This document shows positions 22,449 through 34,852 of a DNA stretch of 64,000 bases, piece by piece. Position 1 is the first letter of the stretch. Each line of letters begins with the position of its first letter. The position numbers and the translations under genes are program-made. Under the pieces are notes generated by a model. The model was not told where the DNA came from. It saw nothing but the letters and a program-made list of their open reading frames with translations, and searched no databases. The stretch comes from Parapristionchus giblindavisi (Eukaryota; Nematoda; Chromadorea; Rhabditida; Diplogasteridae): positions 62,001 through 126,000 of the forward strand of contig CALSFV010000293.1 in NCBI GenBank assembly GCA_943737045.1. The letters run 5' to 3'.

Positions 22449-25400
22449 ATGATTCTTCCTCTTTCTATACTTTTCCTTGCACCGATCGTCTTTTCGTCTG
22501 TTGATGAAGAGGAGAAAAGGATAGGCCTTCATGAACCTCTCGAGGTTTTCCATTCAAAGATGAACCAATTGGATAAAGAAATCGAAAAGAGTGGAACTCT
22601 CGAAATTGATCAAGATAGAGCTGCTATACTAGCTGAACGTCTGAAGGTATTTATGTGTTCTTCTTTCTTTCAGAAATACAGTTATTCAATAATAGTCAAT
22701 AATTATAAATTAAAATAATTAATTTTAAAAATGCGAGAGTACTGTAAATATTCTTCCCAGGCATTCGCTTCGATCGATAGATCAGAGAAGGAACTGCCCA
22801 CTAATATTCTTGACGTAAACTCCCATTCGGGACTAATAAAGGACCTCTACGAAGGAGACGTACTTCTTACAGAGTTGGTATTTGTAGACATTAATCTAAT
22901 TGAAAATCACTTAAAAAGCTATTTCTACTCTCCGCTCTGGCAACTCACGCAAACAAAGGAAGAGAGATAGTATTGCCAGAGCGGACATGTTCAAATTAGC
23001 TCGGGATGTTTAAAATGAAATGTTATTGACCGTAAGGTAAAAAGAAAAGTAATACTAAACTGGTTACTCATAATCATTTTAACTCACTGATGTATAAAAT
23101 AACGCAGAGTGAAGCGTTTTAAAAATAGAATTATCATTAGTAAGATGATTCAAAGATGACTTGCTCGTCGCACATAATCACATAGTAACCAGTTATAAAA
23201 ATTGTGTTATCATCACTAATTGACGATCTTCTTTAGCGAACAGCTTGAAGCTCTCGCCGTTTCATCAAGTTCTTCAAACCGTGCCCGCCGTCAGGCGTGG
23301 AAGCCCAAACGTTTCCCCTCAAACATCTGGGGAGCCAACAAACCAATTCCCGTGTCTTTCCATCCCCAATACCCAGCTGATTCTATACAGGTTTATTATG
23401 TTTTGTTAATGAGAAAACGAAGGACCAACTAAAGAATCTATTTGTTGTGAAATATATTACCACTATGAAACATATTTGAGCGTGAAATTGTTTTTACTGA
23501 ACGCATCACAATACCTCACTCACAGACGCGAGCCCAATTTCGAATATTAGCACGAATTTACATGAGCAGGGCTATCGACTGAAAACTAGAAATAATAAGT
23601 AATAATATTAACTTAAAATAATGATTTCAAATAAATGCTCCCATGTTACGCTCTCAAATGCCTGTAAACTTTTAAAGAAAATTGGGAAGTCTTCACCAAA
23701 ATTTCCGTAATTGACTCCTGTTGGAAGAATATTTTTGCGTATGAAACCTAATTCCGAGGATAATTCAAATTGTCGTTTAGGTTCTCCGTGACGGTATGAA
23801 ATTCTGGAATGATAACACCTGCGTCAACTTCGTTGAGGGAGCTAGAGGAAACAATAGGTAAGATATGACGGTTTGGGCGCTCTACGGTACATGGAAGTGT
23901 ACAAGACCTTTCAAACACAAGTTTGAAGAGACCTAAGTAGGCCCTGATTTAACCATCCTGCATTATTACATTATTGCATTATTAATAAATCCTCCAATTC
24001 ATGCATTTTCTAGTGTCCGTTTCATCCATGGAAGCGGCTGTTACTCATGGATTGGAATGATCGGAAATGTTCAAGATGTTTCAATTGGAAATGGCTGCAA
24101 ATCTGTACATCAACTAAGTTCTTAATACCATTTTCTAGGGTTCCAACTATGAAATATCTTCAGCTAAATATTCTTATTGTCAGGTCGGTACCGTAACCCA
24201 CGAACTCGGTCACACCATCGGTTTGTATCACACTCAATCCCGCTACGATCGCGATCAATACGTTATCGTTAACACTCCAAATATCGAAAACGGAACGGCA
24301 CACAATTTTGATAAGGAAACGGCAGATAATACTGACAACTACGGTATTCCATATGAATACGGTAGCAACATGCACTATCATCCATTTGGGTTAGTTTATG
24401 TCTATTGCTTAAATAAGCCAGTGCTAATTATGATTGGTCTAAAAGTGATTTCCCGCAGGACTTTGTGTGCCTAGAATAACGGGAACTACTATCTTTACTT
24501 TTTACCTTCAATCTAGAGGGAAATATTTTTGCTATTTTTAAACTGCATTATTCACTACTTGCACTATAGAGATAACATTGTTTATTTATTCATACAGAAT
24601 TGAGTTGTAAAGTATTCATAAGCTTTTTTTATTTTTTTTCATTTCAGTTACATCTTAACTTCTGTTCAGATTCGCCATCAACAGCAAAGTGCCCACCCTT
24701 GTCGCAGTCAACAAAGATTACCAATTCTCGATGTCTGGAGATATGCCCACTTTCTATGATGTTCTCCTTATTAACAAGTACTACAACTGCTTTGGTAAGC
24801 AACTTTAAGAATCAAGACCAATTGTAAAGGAGCACGCCGATATATTTAATATATGGGCAATGCTATCTGGAGTAAAGTTAGCTCTTGGTGTTTCTTTAAA
24901 ATTTGGGGCTTACCTACTTCGTTTATTCTATACTGAGTGGAAAATTATTGAAATTATCAACGAATTTCAGAGGCAAACTGTAAAGGCCGAACGGTCTCTT
25001 GCCAGAACAACGGAGTACAGAATGTGAAGAACTGTGGAGCATGCGTTTGCCCTACTGGATACACTGGAAATGATTGCAGTCGTGTGGTAAGTGGATATTG
25101 TAATTGAATTTTGATCTTGTCATTAAATCGGATCGCTGTACTGTTGTCAATCGTAAACTATTGTGCAAAGTTTGTTACTCCCTGATCAAAACCTAGAGTC
25201 ATTATTAAATATTATGATTCAGGACCCAAAGTATCAAGTAATCACAGCCAAGGATGGAAATCGTGTCAGCATGGATATTACTGCTGGAAACAACAAATGG
25301 GAGACGGCAACGACTACTGATTCCAAGTTCTACGTTATTCAGGTTAGTTTATTACGATAGATTTGTTTCATGATGCAATAACGTACTTGGCTTTTCAGAA

Positions 25401-25869
25401 TTGTAATGTTTCTTTAATATCAATAATGTAAACTTATACTATTCTCTAATGCACCAATTATAGGCCGCTCCTGGCAAGCATATCGAGCTTATCTTCACCA
25501 ACGTTGAAGCAGTTGTAACCTCTGTCGATTGCACTTATGGAGGTATTCAAATATGGAAGAACAAGGATACTCGCATGAATGGACTAAGGTAACATATTGG
25601 AGATTGCCTTCGCATAGATTTTATGGAGTTGTGGAATGGGCAAATCAATATGAAAGAGAAGATAGAAAAGAAAGTTTAGCATAGGTTTCTTACAATTACT
25701 GTGTAACTTGTTGAAACAAATCTGCACTTTGAATATTCGAATAAATTCCAGAGCGTGCCGAAAGGAAGAGCTCGCACCATACTATCTTTCTGATGGAGAG
25801 CGTGTATTCATCAAAATCTGGAACAAATACGCTAATACCAAGGCCAACTTCACCTATAGATCGTATTAG
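22449..25869 (+). CDS. Astacin metalloprotease with EGF and CUB domains (NAS-type), copy 1
   Basis: Secreted zinc endopeptidase of 480 residues in 11 exons: 22449-22646, 22761-22873, 23237-23390, 23781-23857, 24014-24104, 24184-24389, 24670-24794, 24971-25086, 25223-25342, 25464-25588, 25752-25869. A signal peptide (MILPLSILFLAPIVFSS) leads a propeptide with the LYEGD aspartate-switch motif (Asp99) and a basic cleavage site RARR (119-122). The catalytic domain has HELGHTIGLYH (His217, Glu218, His221, His227) and the Met-turn YGSNMHY (Met274, Tyr276), so it should be active. Residues 322-360 form an EGF-like module (CVCPTGYTGNDC); the rest is a CUB domain. AATAAA follows at 25894. It belongs to the nematode NAS EGF-CUB subgroup; I do not assign an orthologue. 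Substrate unknown. Confidence 0.93.
22915..23012. repeat. CTCTCTCG-hairpin MITE (family 1) in astacin intron 2
   Basis: Contains CTCTCCGCTCTGGCAACTC, then AGTATTGCCAGAGCGGACAT and TTCAAATTAGCTCGGGATG. The inverted astacin copy lacks it at the corresponding intron, so it inserted after the duplication or was lost there. Confidence 0.65.
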
Positions 25870-26525
25870 ATTGCGGATGATGAGAGGAGTTAAAATAAAG
25901 ACATTACAAACCTAATTCGTGTTCACATGAAATTTCTGGCAAACGTCTCATTAAGGAACTGAATTTTCGTATATATCCGGTGATCCACCGCACAGTTAAT
26001 TTATATAATGATTATATATTATATTTTATCTACATGCACACGCATGCAACGACACATGATTAAAAAGTAATTGGTACCAAACGCTATGAGGACATAGCAC
26101 TTACTGAAAAAAATTGGAACGAGACAAGAGCAAAATGAAAAGCAGCAGAGAATATGGCAATCGATCTTCTCAGGCTTTCGATTCAATCGATATACATATC
26201 AGAGGATCTAACCACTTATGACCATTCACTTATAACCACTAATGATACGTTCATTTTCCAATAACACTTTTAGTTTGCAGATCGCGAAATCGACAGTGTG
26301 GTCAGACTTTTAGTTTAATTATACAACAAGTTAATACAACAAGATTTTTATACAACAAGTTTATTAAAATACCTCGGAATAAGTTGATGGTGAAGAATAT
26401 TTCATAATCCCTCGTTAAAAAAACATTGAAGGTAGAGTAGAGTAAGCAGTGATAAAAGACCTTTTTTCATTCGCTTTACGTAAGTGAGAATTGCCAGTTC
26501 ATTCAGATCTAACTTATGGTTGGTT

Positions 26526-26839
26526 ATGTGGTGTTACATTTTCAAAACGTGCGCACGCCGTCATTCGAAATAGTGTTACATTCGGAAACGTGAACCTCAA
26601 CTTTGATTTTGAAGTGTTTTGGGTCCCAAGTGGAAAACCCTTATTGTCAATTGGGATACTGTAAGAATTTACCGTAACCATGGATCAATAATGGCTGACT
26701 ACCGTAACCTTTTACAGTAATTTCATGATCCATCAGGGTTTTCCACTCGAGACCGAAAACACTTCAAAATCAAAGTTGACGTTTACGTTTTCCGAAACGT
26801 ATATACGGCGTGCGCACGTTTTGAAAATGTAACACCACA
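26526..26839. mobile_element. Foldback MITE with TTA target duplication
   Basis: Ends TGTGGTGTTACATTTTCAAA and TTTGAAAATGTAACACCACA are perfect inverted repeats. TTA flanks both sides (26523-26525 and 26840-26842), the 3-bp target typical of PIF/Harbinger elements. The arms hold AAAACGTGCGCACGCCGT and its inverse and extend about 120 bp. Confidence 0.75.
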
Positions 26840-26974
26840 TTACCCCCACAATTGCCAGGAGGGGACTTGCCCTTTCACGGAATCAGTGCTGTAGAAATAT
26901 GATATGTAAATGATATTATAAACAGTACCTTTGTCACTAAAAATCTATCCGTGATATTCCAATCATTCGTGGGA

Positions 26975-27170
26975 TTGAGCTCTTTCCGTGTTATCTTTCT
27001 GATGTAGAGCTGTTATCCATCACGACCTGGAGCAAATAGATACGTGAATCACAACGACAATTTCGCTCTTACTAGATTGACGATGACTTATGTGCAGTTG
27101 AAGGAAGATGAAGACATTGCAAACTTAATTCGTGTTTACTCGAACATTCTGGGAAACGAGAGAGGAAATA
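26975..27170 (+). pseudogene. Decayed third copy of the astacin last exon and 3' region
   Basis: GAGCTCTTTCCGTGTTATCT, TTTCTGATGTAGAGC, TGGAGCAAATAGATACGTGA and AAGACATTGCAAACTTAATT line up in order with exon 11 and the 3' end of the astacin gene (GAGCTCGCACCATACTATCT, TTTCTGATGGAGAGC, TGGAACAAATACGCTA, AAGACATTACAAACCTAATT). In-frame stops (GATGTAGAG, AAATAGATA) and indels make it non-functional. It has the orientation of copy 1 and lies 1.1 kb downstream of it. Confidence 0.65.
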
Positions 27171-27846
27171 AGCGTTCTTAACACATAGTATTGCGTTGAT
27201 TATACTACACCGGAAAGCGTATAATTTACTGTCTCCTCATTCTATAACACAAACTTGAATAATGACAGAACAATTATGTTTTGAATCAACATTACCAGTG
27301 CCGAATGATTGAGTGGACCAGAACAAGAGTAATCAAATTGTGACAGTATGACTTCGAGAAGTGGAAATGACAATATTGCTTCTACATACAACAGTAATTA
27401 CATTGCAAGTAACATTGTAAGTAATTGTAAGTAACTGCAAGTAAGTAAATTCAAATTCCCATTCCGCACGTTTCATTATCGCACTCATGTAACATCATAA
27501 TTTATGATTATACCTTCGACGACTTTTTAATGAAAATTTGTTACACCTTTAAGTACCACGTAGGGACTATATTGTTAAACATTTGTAACTCTCATGGCAA
27601 AATAGCGAATTATGAGCACCGGGGTTCGAATTCGATGGCATGTAAACTGTTTTCTTGCTTTTTTCCTAAGTATTTCTATTGCATCTACATTTCTGTCCGA
27701 GATGGTTCCTGGTTATGCGTAGGATTGAACAAAAACAAACAAACACAGCAAAGTTTTGAAGAAAAATGTGTGTTTTCATTGAAATTCGTGTCTTAAAATG
27801 TGAACCCGAACGAGTTTGAAGCATCGGAAATATTCACAAATATCTA

Positions 27847-28197
27847 TTAAAGGTGGAGACCCGCGAATGATCATGCAAATTTCCTACATCTCGCTTATGC
27901 AAGGGTGTAGTGATATGCAAGAAGATAGTGAGACTACTTATCGTTCCCTTAGCGTAGTGGTAAAACTTCCGACTAGAAAGCGCATGGTCGCGGGTTCGAA
28001 TCCTATTGCCGAACTTTCCTATTTTCAAAAAGCGCGCCTTTCCTTGCACTGGGCCTGATGGTTCATTCATGTTTCTAGCGATCAATAAGCTGAATCATCA
28101 TCATAAAATAAATAGTGTACGGTATGTAGAATAACTTTTGCTATTATTCTGTCTGCACAGTTTGTTCACGAAAATATTCGCGGGAGTCCACCTTTAA
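27847..28197. mobile_element. Family-4 element: TIR ends plus tRNA-like boxes
   Basis: Ends TTAAAGGTGGAGACCCGCGA and TCGCGGGAGTCCACCTTTAA are near-perfect inverted repeats. Internally (27945-28015), TTAGCGTAGTGGTAAAAC resembles a tRNA A box and GGTTCGAATCC is a perfect B box, about 45 bp apart, as in tRNA-derived SINEs. The acceptor arms do not pair. Related copies: 15903-16195, 34915-35256, 51521-51836 and 52110-52426 (the last two in reverse), and an end fragment near 41966. Confidence 0.65.
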
Positions 28198-28482
28198 TCA
28201 AAACAGTTTGCTTTGGTTTTAAACGTGTTTTACTGAATTTTCAATTATTATTTATAAATGTAGTAGATGTATCAATGCTAAATTAATAAGCGATCAGAGG
28301 ATACAAAAATACCTCGTATCTTTTTTTAAATATTGGTGGGAATTGTGAGGAAAATAAGTTAGTTCACGATCATTCCATGTAACCTCTGTCGCGCACTAGA
28401 CGTTAGCGTAGGGAGAGCGAAATAAGTCAAGGAAAAAATAGCAAAAAGACTCTAGTACATCTTGGAGGTATTCTCTTTTGCT

Positions 28483-28573
28483 AATCCTCTTCGTGGAATC
28501 GAACCTTCTTGCCGACCAACCGGCCGGTTTGACTGTCCGGGCTCTTATCCACTACACCATGGGTCCCCATGAG
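28483..28573 (-). repeat. tRNA-like sequence (SINE-type), minus strand
   Basis: On the minus strand the order is TGGTGTAGTGGATAAGAGCC (A-box-like) and GGTTCGATTCC (B box), with an extended GC-rich variable region (CCGGCCGGTTGGTCGG). The acceptor ends do not pair convincingly, so I read it as a tRNA-derived repeat; a decayed tRNA with a long variable arm is the alternative. Confidence 0.4.
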
Positions 28574-28742
28574 AAGGCATGTTAAACGATCTGCATATAC
28601 TCAAACCCTCCTGTGTTTATATACCGATGTATTGCTCCGCCCCTTTTTGATTAACCCCATTTATATAGTGATTCTGACTCCTCCCATTTGACCGCGCGGG
28701 GTTGGACACCGATTTCAATCAATAACACATCCCCAAAAATTT

Positions 28743-28928
28743 TTATTGTTTCTGAAATAAGTTTCCATCTGGCGCATCATCAGAGTAGAACAGCGACAGA
28801 ACGGTCACAGACGAAGATGCTGTAGCCGTTGACGTCTTCGCCAAACCATTGTGAACTTCGACGACGACGATGGCGACGAACTTCTGAAGATCCTCGTCGG
28901 CAACGACGGTGAAGTGGAGAATCGACAT
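28743..28928 (-). other. Small open frame, 61 codons, unassigned
   Basis: An ATG-to-stop frame rich in GTC, GCC and TTC codons (MSILHFTVVADEDLQKFVAI at the start), with AATAAA overlapping the stop. No domain is recognised and no spliced leader acceptor is obvious. A second coding-like frame occupies the opposite strand at about 28850-28935 (acidic, DDDDGDELLKIL), so strand and reality are both uncertain. Possibly a transposon remnant. Confidence 0.2.
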
Positions 28929-29479
28929 GAATAATGAAAATTACTATTCATTCAACAATATTTCCTTATCGTATTATAATTTTTGCAACAAAAGTTTCGC
29001 AACGACTACTCCCTACTCTCTAAAGTATCAAAAAAGAAGGGTTCTTGGCTATTCTCTTTTCGCAACTTTTGAACATCGCACAAAAAAAGCTAGAAAATCA
29101 GAAGACTAGAAGTGAGGGCACTTCTTCCGGTAACGGCATCGCTCACTAAGTATCTCATTTTTCGTTGAAAGTAACATGTGTTGATTTAGAAAAAAAACAT
29201 GAGTGTTCGCTGTTTTTTTTCTTATCTTTCTTTCTTACTTTCGAACAGAACATAAGCCAAGGAAGACTCGTACCTCCAAGATCAGAAACCGAGCAGCGTA
29301 GAAGGTTTGATGTCGTCTTCGAACCTGTTCATATTCATGGCGCTTGACAAACGTGATTTCATTCGTCGTCCTATATTACGGTAGTGTGCGCTCCGTCGCG
29401 CTTCATGGAGACGGCCCCAGGGATGGATTTTGTTATCTGAAACAGATTTGACACTATTCGGAGTAAAATTTGTCAACTA

Positions 29480-30600
29480 TTACTTCAGAGATCAAAAAGT
29501 AATGAAAAAAGCGAGAGTTTCCACAGGGAGAAAATTTAGAGCACGAATCTAAGATATGCGGCATGGATGTACGAGAAAAGATGGTAGAGAAATATAGCCT
29601 GTTGATGATGAGAATAAGTAAATAGGATATGAAGTAACAGATCTATAATAACGAGAGAGGTAGAGAAGAGATAGCCGATAAGGTTGAAGAAATAGCAGAA
29701 AGATTGAAGGATCAAAACGACCGATGGCTGCAAACGAATTGAACAAGGATTCCACGTTCTCTATAGGAATAGTATGCTAATTCAAACACAAAGATTCAGA
29801 ACTAGACAATTATAGTGGTAATATATGCAAATTGTAGTAAGAGAGGTCAAACGTGATGTAGAAAGAATGATGAAAGAAAGTTAGAGGAAGAGATGGGAGA
29901 GAAAGGTACTGAGTACCTGGCCAAATCACAGCCATCGGGAGAATATGAAAGAGAGTAGAGCGCTGGAGAGATAGAGGTAAAGAGGAATAGAGAAGGAAAG
30001 GAAGAGAAAGATAGAGTTTGGACACAAAGTGAGAATGATATCGAGAGAGGGAGAGGGAGATGCATAACAAGAGTATGAACTACAATAATTACGAAAAAAA
30101 CACGGAGAAAGATATAACGACGAGAAGTTCCACTTAAACCGGAAGGAAACCGTCCAAGAATAGATGGAAACGATAATGAATCAATGGTATATCAATGTCG
30201 AGGGCAGAACTTTCTTTCTCTGCACTCTCTCCCTTTCCCACACTCTCGCACTCTGTCCGCTCTGTTTAGAAAGTGATGAAGTCCAGAGTATAAGAGGGAC
30301 GGGGATGCAAAGATCAAAGATTAACCTCAAAAAGTAAATGAACAGGGAGAGACGTGAAGAACGGCAAACGACCGAAGAATACAAATGATATGAACAAGAA
30401 TGATAAAACGTGTTAGATCATATGCAAATTAGAATGTAATTGATGCAAGAGTAGACAAAAAAGTGAAAATGTGCAAATAGGAAAAGAAGATGAAACAGAT
30501 AATGAACAAAATAGGGATGAACCAAAGAAACGGAAGAGGAAGAATGAAGACAGACAGAGCCATAACCGGCGGGAAAGCGACATAGAAGTTAGGGAATGAC
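29480..30600. other. Purine-rich strand-asymmetric non-coding stretch
   Basis: For about 1.1 kb the plus strand is strongly enriched in A and G (GAGAG, GAAAG, GATAGAG motifs). No open frame over 60 codons exists on the plus strand; minus-strand frames (30070-29810 and others) are Ser/Leu/Phe-rich shadows of the composition. I recognise no gene. Confidence 0.4.
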
Positions 30601-30944
30601 CAATGGGTCAACAATGTCCCTTCCTTTCCATGATCTCTCACGCTGACCCCCACTCTCTCACTCTGTCTGTACTCTCTCGAATTGCACGCTTTCTCAGCCA
30701 TGATCAAAGAACGATCAAACAATATCCTCATGGCCTAGGAGAAATGGGGGCAATTTTATATAATATTTTCTTTATGCCTCCCTCATTTCTTCCCTTCCGT
30801 CGTTCGAAATACATTTCTTGTTACATGGTATACAGGAACTCGGCAGCTTTTTTGACGCTTTACAAGCCGCGCGCAAACTTTTCGAATATGCAGTTCAATA
30901 ATTATGTAGAGATTGTAAGTCTCTCATGTCAGAGGAGCGCGCAA

Positions 30945-31010
30945 AAGACGTTGGAGGCTGAAGGACTCGAACCAACGACCTTCCGCTTGCAAGTGCAAGT
31001 AGTTTACAAT
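30945..31010 (-). repeat. tRNA 3'-half-like fragment, minus strand
   Basis: On the minus strand GCAAGCGGAAGGTCGTTGGT leads into a B box GGTTCGAGTCC; no A box is seen upstream. Probably a decayed SINE head. Confidence 0.35.
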
Positions 31011-31106
31011 CAGTTAAATGTGGATATTTCCTTTTCCCAGAAACAACAGTTCAACACGAATTATATTTGAAATGTCTTTATTTTCCTTCCTCTCATCATC
31101 CGCAAT

Positions 31107-33999
31107 CTAATATGATCTGTAGGTGAAGTTGGCCTTGGTATTAGCATATTTGTTCCAAATCTTGATGAACACACGCTCTCCATCAGAAAGATAGTATGAA
31201 GCGAGCTCTTCCTTTCGGCAAGCTCTGAAAATGTTTCGAATATTGCAAAGTGCAGATTTGTTTCAACAAGTTACACAGTAATTGTAAGAAACCTATGCTA
31301 AACTATCTTTTCTATCTTCTTTTCAATTACATTGATTTGCCCACTCCATAAGTTCGTAAAAACTGTGAAAAGGCTTCAATATCTCACCTGAGTCCGTTCA
31401 TGCGAGTATCCTTATTCTTCCAAATTTGAATACCTCCATAAGTGCAATCGGTAGAGGTTACAACTGCTTCGACGTTGGTGAAGATGAGCTCGATATGCTT
31501 GCCAGGAGCGGCCTATAATTAGCCAATCAATTAAGTCGTTTGTATTAGTTATATAAACATTCCTAGCCGGATAACCCTACTATTTATGTCATTTACGCAT
31601 TTAGATGCATGTCCCGTGCAAATTTGAAACTCCCCGCCCTGGCCCAACTCTCTCGCTCTCTTTTGTATCCGAGTGAGCATTATCACGTGGAGGGCAAAAT
31701 TAGTTCGGGGTATCCCTTTAGCTGCTCAATCATAATACACTAACCTGAATAACGTAGAACTTGGAATCAGTAGTCGTTGCTGTCTCCCATTTGTTGTTTC
31801 CAGCAGTAATCTCCATGCTGACACGATTTCCATCCTTGGCAGTGATCACTTGATATTTTGGGTCCTTAATCATAATATTTCATAACAATTTTCTAATTTT
31901 GTTTTGCAGAGAGTTACAAACTTCACATTACAGTAAGACTATTGACAACAGTAATACGATGAATTGTTTTATGACATATCCAAAGATCGAACTCCAACTA
32001 CAATCTCAACTTACCACACGACTGCAATCATTTCCAGTGTATCCAGTAGGGCACACACATGCTCCACAGTTTTTCACATTCTGCACTCCGTTGTTCTGGC
32101 AGGAGACGGTTCGGCCTTTGCAGTTCGCCTCTGAAATTCGTTGTTTTTTGATTAATTTTCCATTCTGAACGGCTTAAGCGAAGCCCTCTTTTGAAAAAAA
32201 AATGTTCCTGATTCTCTAAGTTGCTTACCAAAGCAGTTGTAGTACTTGTTAATGAGGAGAACATCATAGAAAGTGGGCATATCTCCAGACATCGAGAATT
32301 GGTAATCTTTGTTGACTGCGACAAGGGTGGGCACTTTGTTGTCGATGGCGAATCTGAACAGAATTTTGAAAGCTTGTGAATACTTAGATTTTTTTCATTA
32401 TTTCAACCCAAGAGATTTTAGGTAAAAGGTAAAGGTAATTCCCATTATACAAGGCACACGAAGCCCTACGCGAGATCACTACTAGAACAGTAATAATCAG
32501 TAAATTATCACTGGCCTATTATTCTGAATAGGTTGAAACTAACCCAAATGGATGATAGTGCATGTTGCTACCGTATTCATATGGAATACCGTAGTTGTCA
32601 GTATTATCTGCCGTTTCCTTATCAAAATTGTGTGCCGTTCCGTTTTCGATATTTGGAGTGTTAACGATAACGTATTGATCGCGATCGTAGCGGGATTGGG
32701 TGTGGTACAAACCGATGGTGTGACCGAGTTCGTGGGTTACGGTACCGACCTGACAATAAAGGGTATTAATGTGAAGATATTTCAAAGTTTCTTTGAAAAC
32801 GTTGGAAAAAATGATTAAGAATTTGGTTGGCGTACAGATTTGCATCCATTTCCAATTGAAACATCTTGAACATTTCCGATCATTCCAATCCATGAGTAAC
32901 AACCACTTCCATGGATGAAACGGACACTATAAATTATAAAAATATCAAATCGATAAATAATAAAAGATAGATCAATATCGATAAATATGTAGAAGCAAAA
33001 CTGTCATATCTTACCTATTGTTTCCTCTAGCTCCCTCAACGAAGTTGACGCAAGTGTTATCATTCCAGAATTTCATACCGTCACGGAGAACCTGAAAGAC
33101 GTTTTGAATAATCCTCGGAACAAGGGTTATTTTGCCCACGGCTCAGAGTGCAATGCGAAATTGCTTTTGTGGGTGAAGAACTATACTAGATTCATTGAAA
33201 ACAATGCAACGATCAGATATGTTTCATACTGCTAATATATTTCAGTACACATACATTCTTTGGTTGATCACTCATTGCTCTACTATTAATAAAATAGCAT
33301 CACCTGAATCGAATCAGCTGGGTATTGGGGATGGAAAGACACGGGAATTGGTTTGTTGGCTCCCCAGATGTTTGAGGGGAAGCGTTTGGGCTTCCAAGCC
33401 TGACGACGGGCACGGTTTGAAGAGCTAGATGAGATGGCAAGAGCTTCGAGCTGTTCCCTAAATAGGATCTTTAATTACTGATGATATAGCTATTTGTAAA
33501 ACGCTTTACTCGGTGTTCTTCTATTTATCAGGAAGCTGCGGTGATTATTTTATGGCTACTAATACCTACTCTGTCAGAAGTACGTCTCCTTCGTAGAGGT
33601 CCTTTATTAGTCCCGAATGGGAGTTTACGTCAAGAATATTAGTGGGCAGTTCCTTCTCTGATCTATCGATCGAAGCGAATGCCTGGGAAGAATATTTACA
33701 GTACTCTCGCATTTTTAAAATTAATTATTTTAATTTATGATTATTGAATATTATTGAATATGATGGCTGTATTTCTGGAAGAAAGAAGAACACATAAATA
33801 CCTTTAGACGTTCAGCTAGTATAGCAGCTCTATCTTGATCAATTTCGAGAGTTCCACTCTTTTTGATTTCTTTATCCAATTGGTTCATCTTTGAATGGAA
33901 AACCTCCAGAGGTTCATGAATTCCTATCCTTTTCTCTTCTTCATCAACAGATGAAAAGACGATCGGTGCAAGGAAAAGTATTGAAAGAGGAAGAATCAT
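31107..33999 (-). CDS. Astacin metalloprotease with EGF and CUB domains (NAS-type), inverted copy 2
   Basis: All 11 exons of copy 1 recur, inverted, with identical lengths: 33999-33802, 33682-33570, 33457-33304, 33091-33015, 32926-32836, 32749-32544, 32353-32229, 32130-32015, 31864-31745, 31512-31388, 31224-31107. The protein is again 480 residues with the same signal peptide, LYEGD motif, HELGHTIGLYH zinc site and YGSNMHY turn. Differences are few: IGIHEPLEV for IGLHEPLEV, EIKKSG for EIEKSG, FAIDNK for FAINSK. A TAG follows exon 2, but the donor GTAGGT begins inside it, so it is not read. The exon 9 acceptor is AAG where copy 1 has CAG. The gene appears fully functional. AATAAA lies at 31082-31077. 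Confidence 0.93.
31605..31724. repeat. CTCTCTCG-hairpin MITE (family 1) in astacin copy 2 intron 9
   Basis: GCAAATTTGAAACTCCCCGC, CCAACTCTCTCGCTCTC and AAAATTAGTTCGGGGTATCC mark a diverged copy absent from the matching intron of copy 1. Confidence 0.55.
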
Positions 34000-34065
34000 G
34001 TTGGGAGAGGAAGGTGAAGAGTTCGAAAGACTCTTGAATTGTGGAGAATATTTGATAGATTGATC

Positions 34066-34073
34066 CTTTTATA
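34066..34073 (-). promoter_or_regulatory. TATA-like box of astacin copy 2
   Basis: TATAAAAG on the minus strand, 67 bp upstream of the start codon at 33999, at the same position as in copy 1. Confidence 0.5.
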
Positions 34074-34852
34074 CAGAATTTTGTGTATTTTGCGCAGATG
34101 TTCAAACCGAAACATGTACAGGGATATGTTTTGGAAGAGAAAGGGGGTGTTCTTGATGTTCCGGCTAAAGGTCGATTCCATGTTGCACACTAGTTTGAAC
34201 TTTTCCATTGATTTTCACGTAAGCAAAGACATAGTTTAGGAAAAGTAGTCTCATTACGAAATTGAATGGGCTCGAATGAGGTTATGTAGATCGTTTAGTA
34301 TTCATCACGAAGTAGGAATAGGAAAATTTTATGCTACCACAAGATTGCAAAAAATCACTTTATGCGGGCAAGAAAATCGATACTACTTTATTAGAACAAT
34401 TTACGAGCGATTGTAAGGACCAAAATTCAAGAGTATGCTCAAGAGACTGGCATGAGATATTACTAGAGAATCGAGAAATAATTGCGATATGTTATGTTAT
34501 TTTGTTTAGATATTACCATTTGAACTTGATCGATGAACTACACATGAAATAATTGATATGAAATGTCGTCGTAATTCTTGAACACCCTGCATTAAATGAA
34601 ATATTTCGACGTGTTTTCAATATCAAATCCTTGCTTGAAGTGCTACAGCGCTGCTAGTAGTGGACACCGCGCTGACTCCGTTTCGAAGCAACCGACTTTG
34701 CAGCAACCATGTGACGATGTCACGCAATAACTGAAACGAGCACCTTCAAATCGTATACTTAGTAGGGAATGGTTCGTAAAGGGGCTACGGGGAATGGCAT
34801 CTACAGGGAAATTAAGCGTGGTCGACTCGTTAGTCATAATCAACTTTCTGAG

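Noticed and set aside
23461..23780. An extra astacin exon between exons 3 and 4
   Set aside because: Exon lengths and phases join 23390 to 23781 directly and the inverted copy has the same junction.
30603..31070. A 155-codon plus-strand frame
   Set aside because: It runs through a purine/pyrimidine-skewed region and a tRNA-like repeat; no recognisable domain and no coding-like codon choice.
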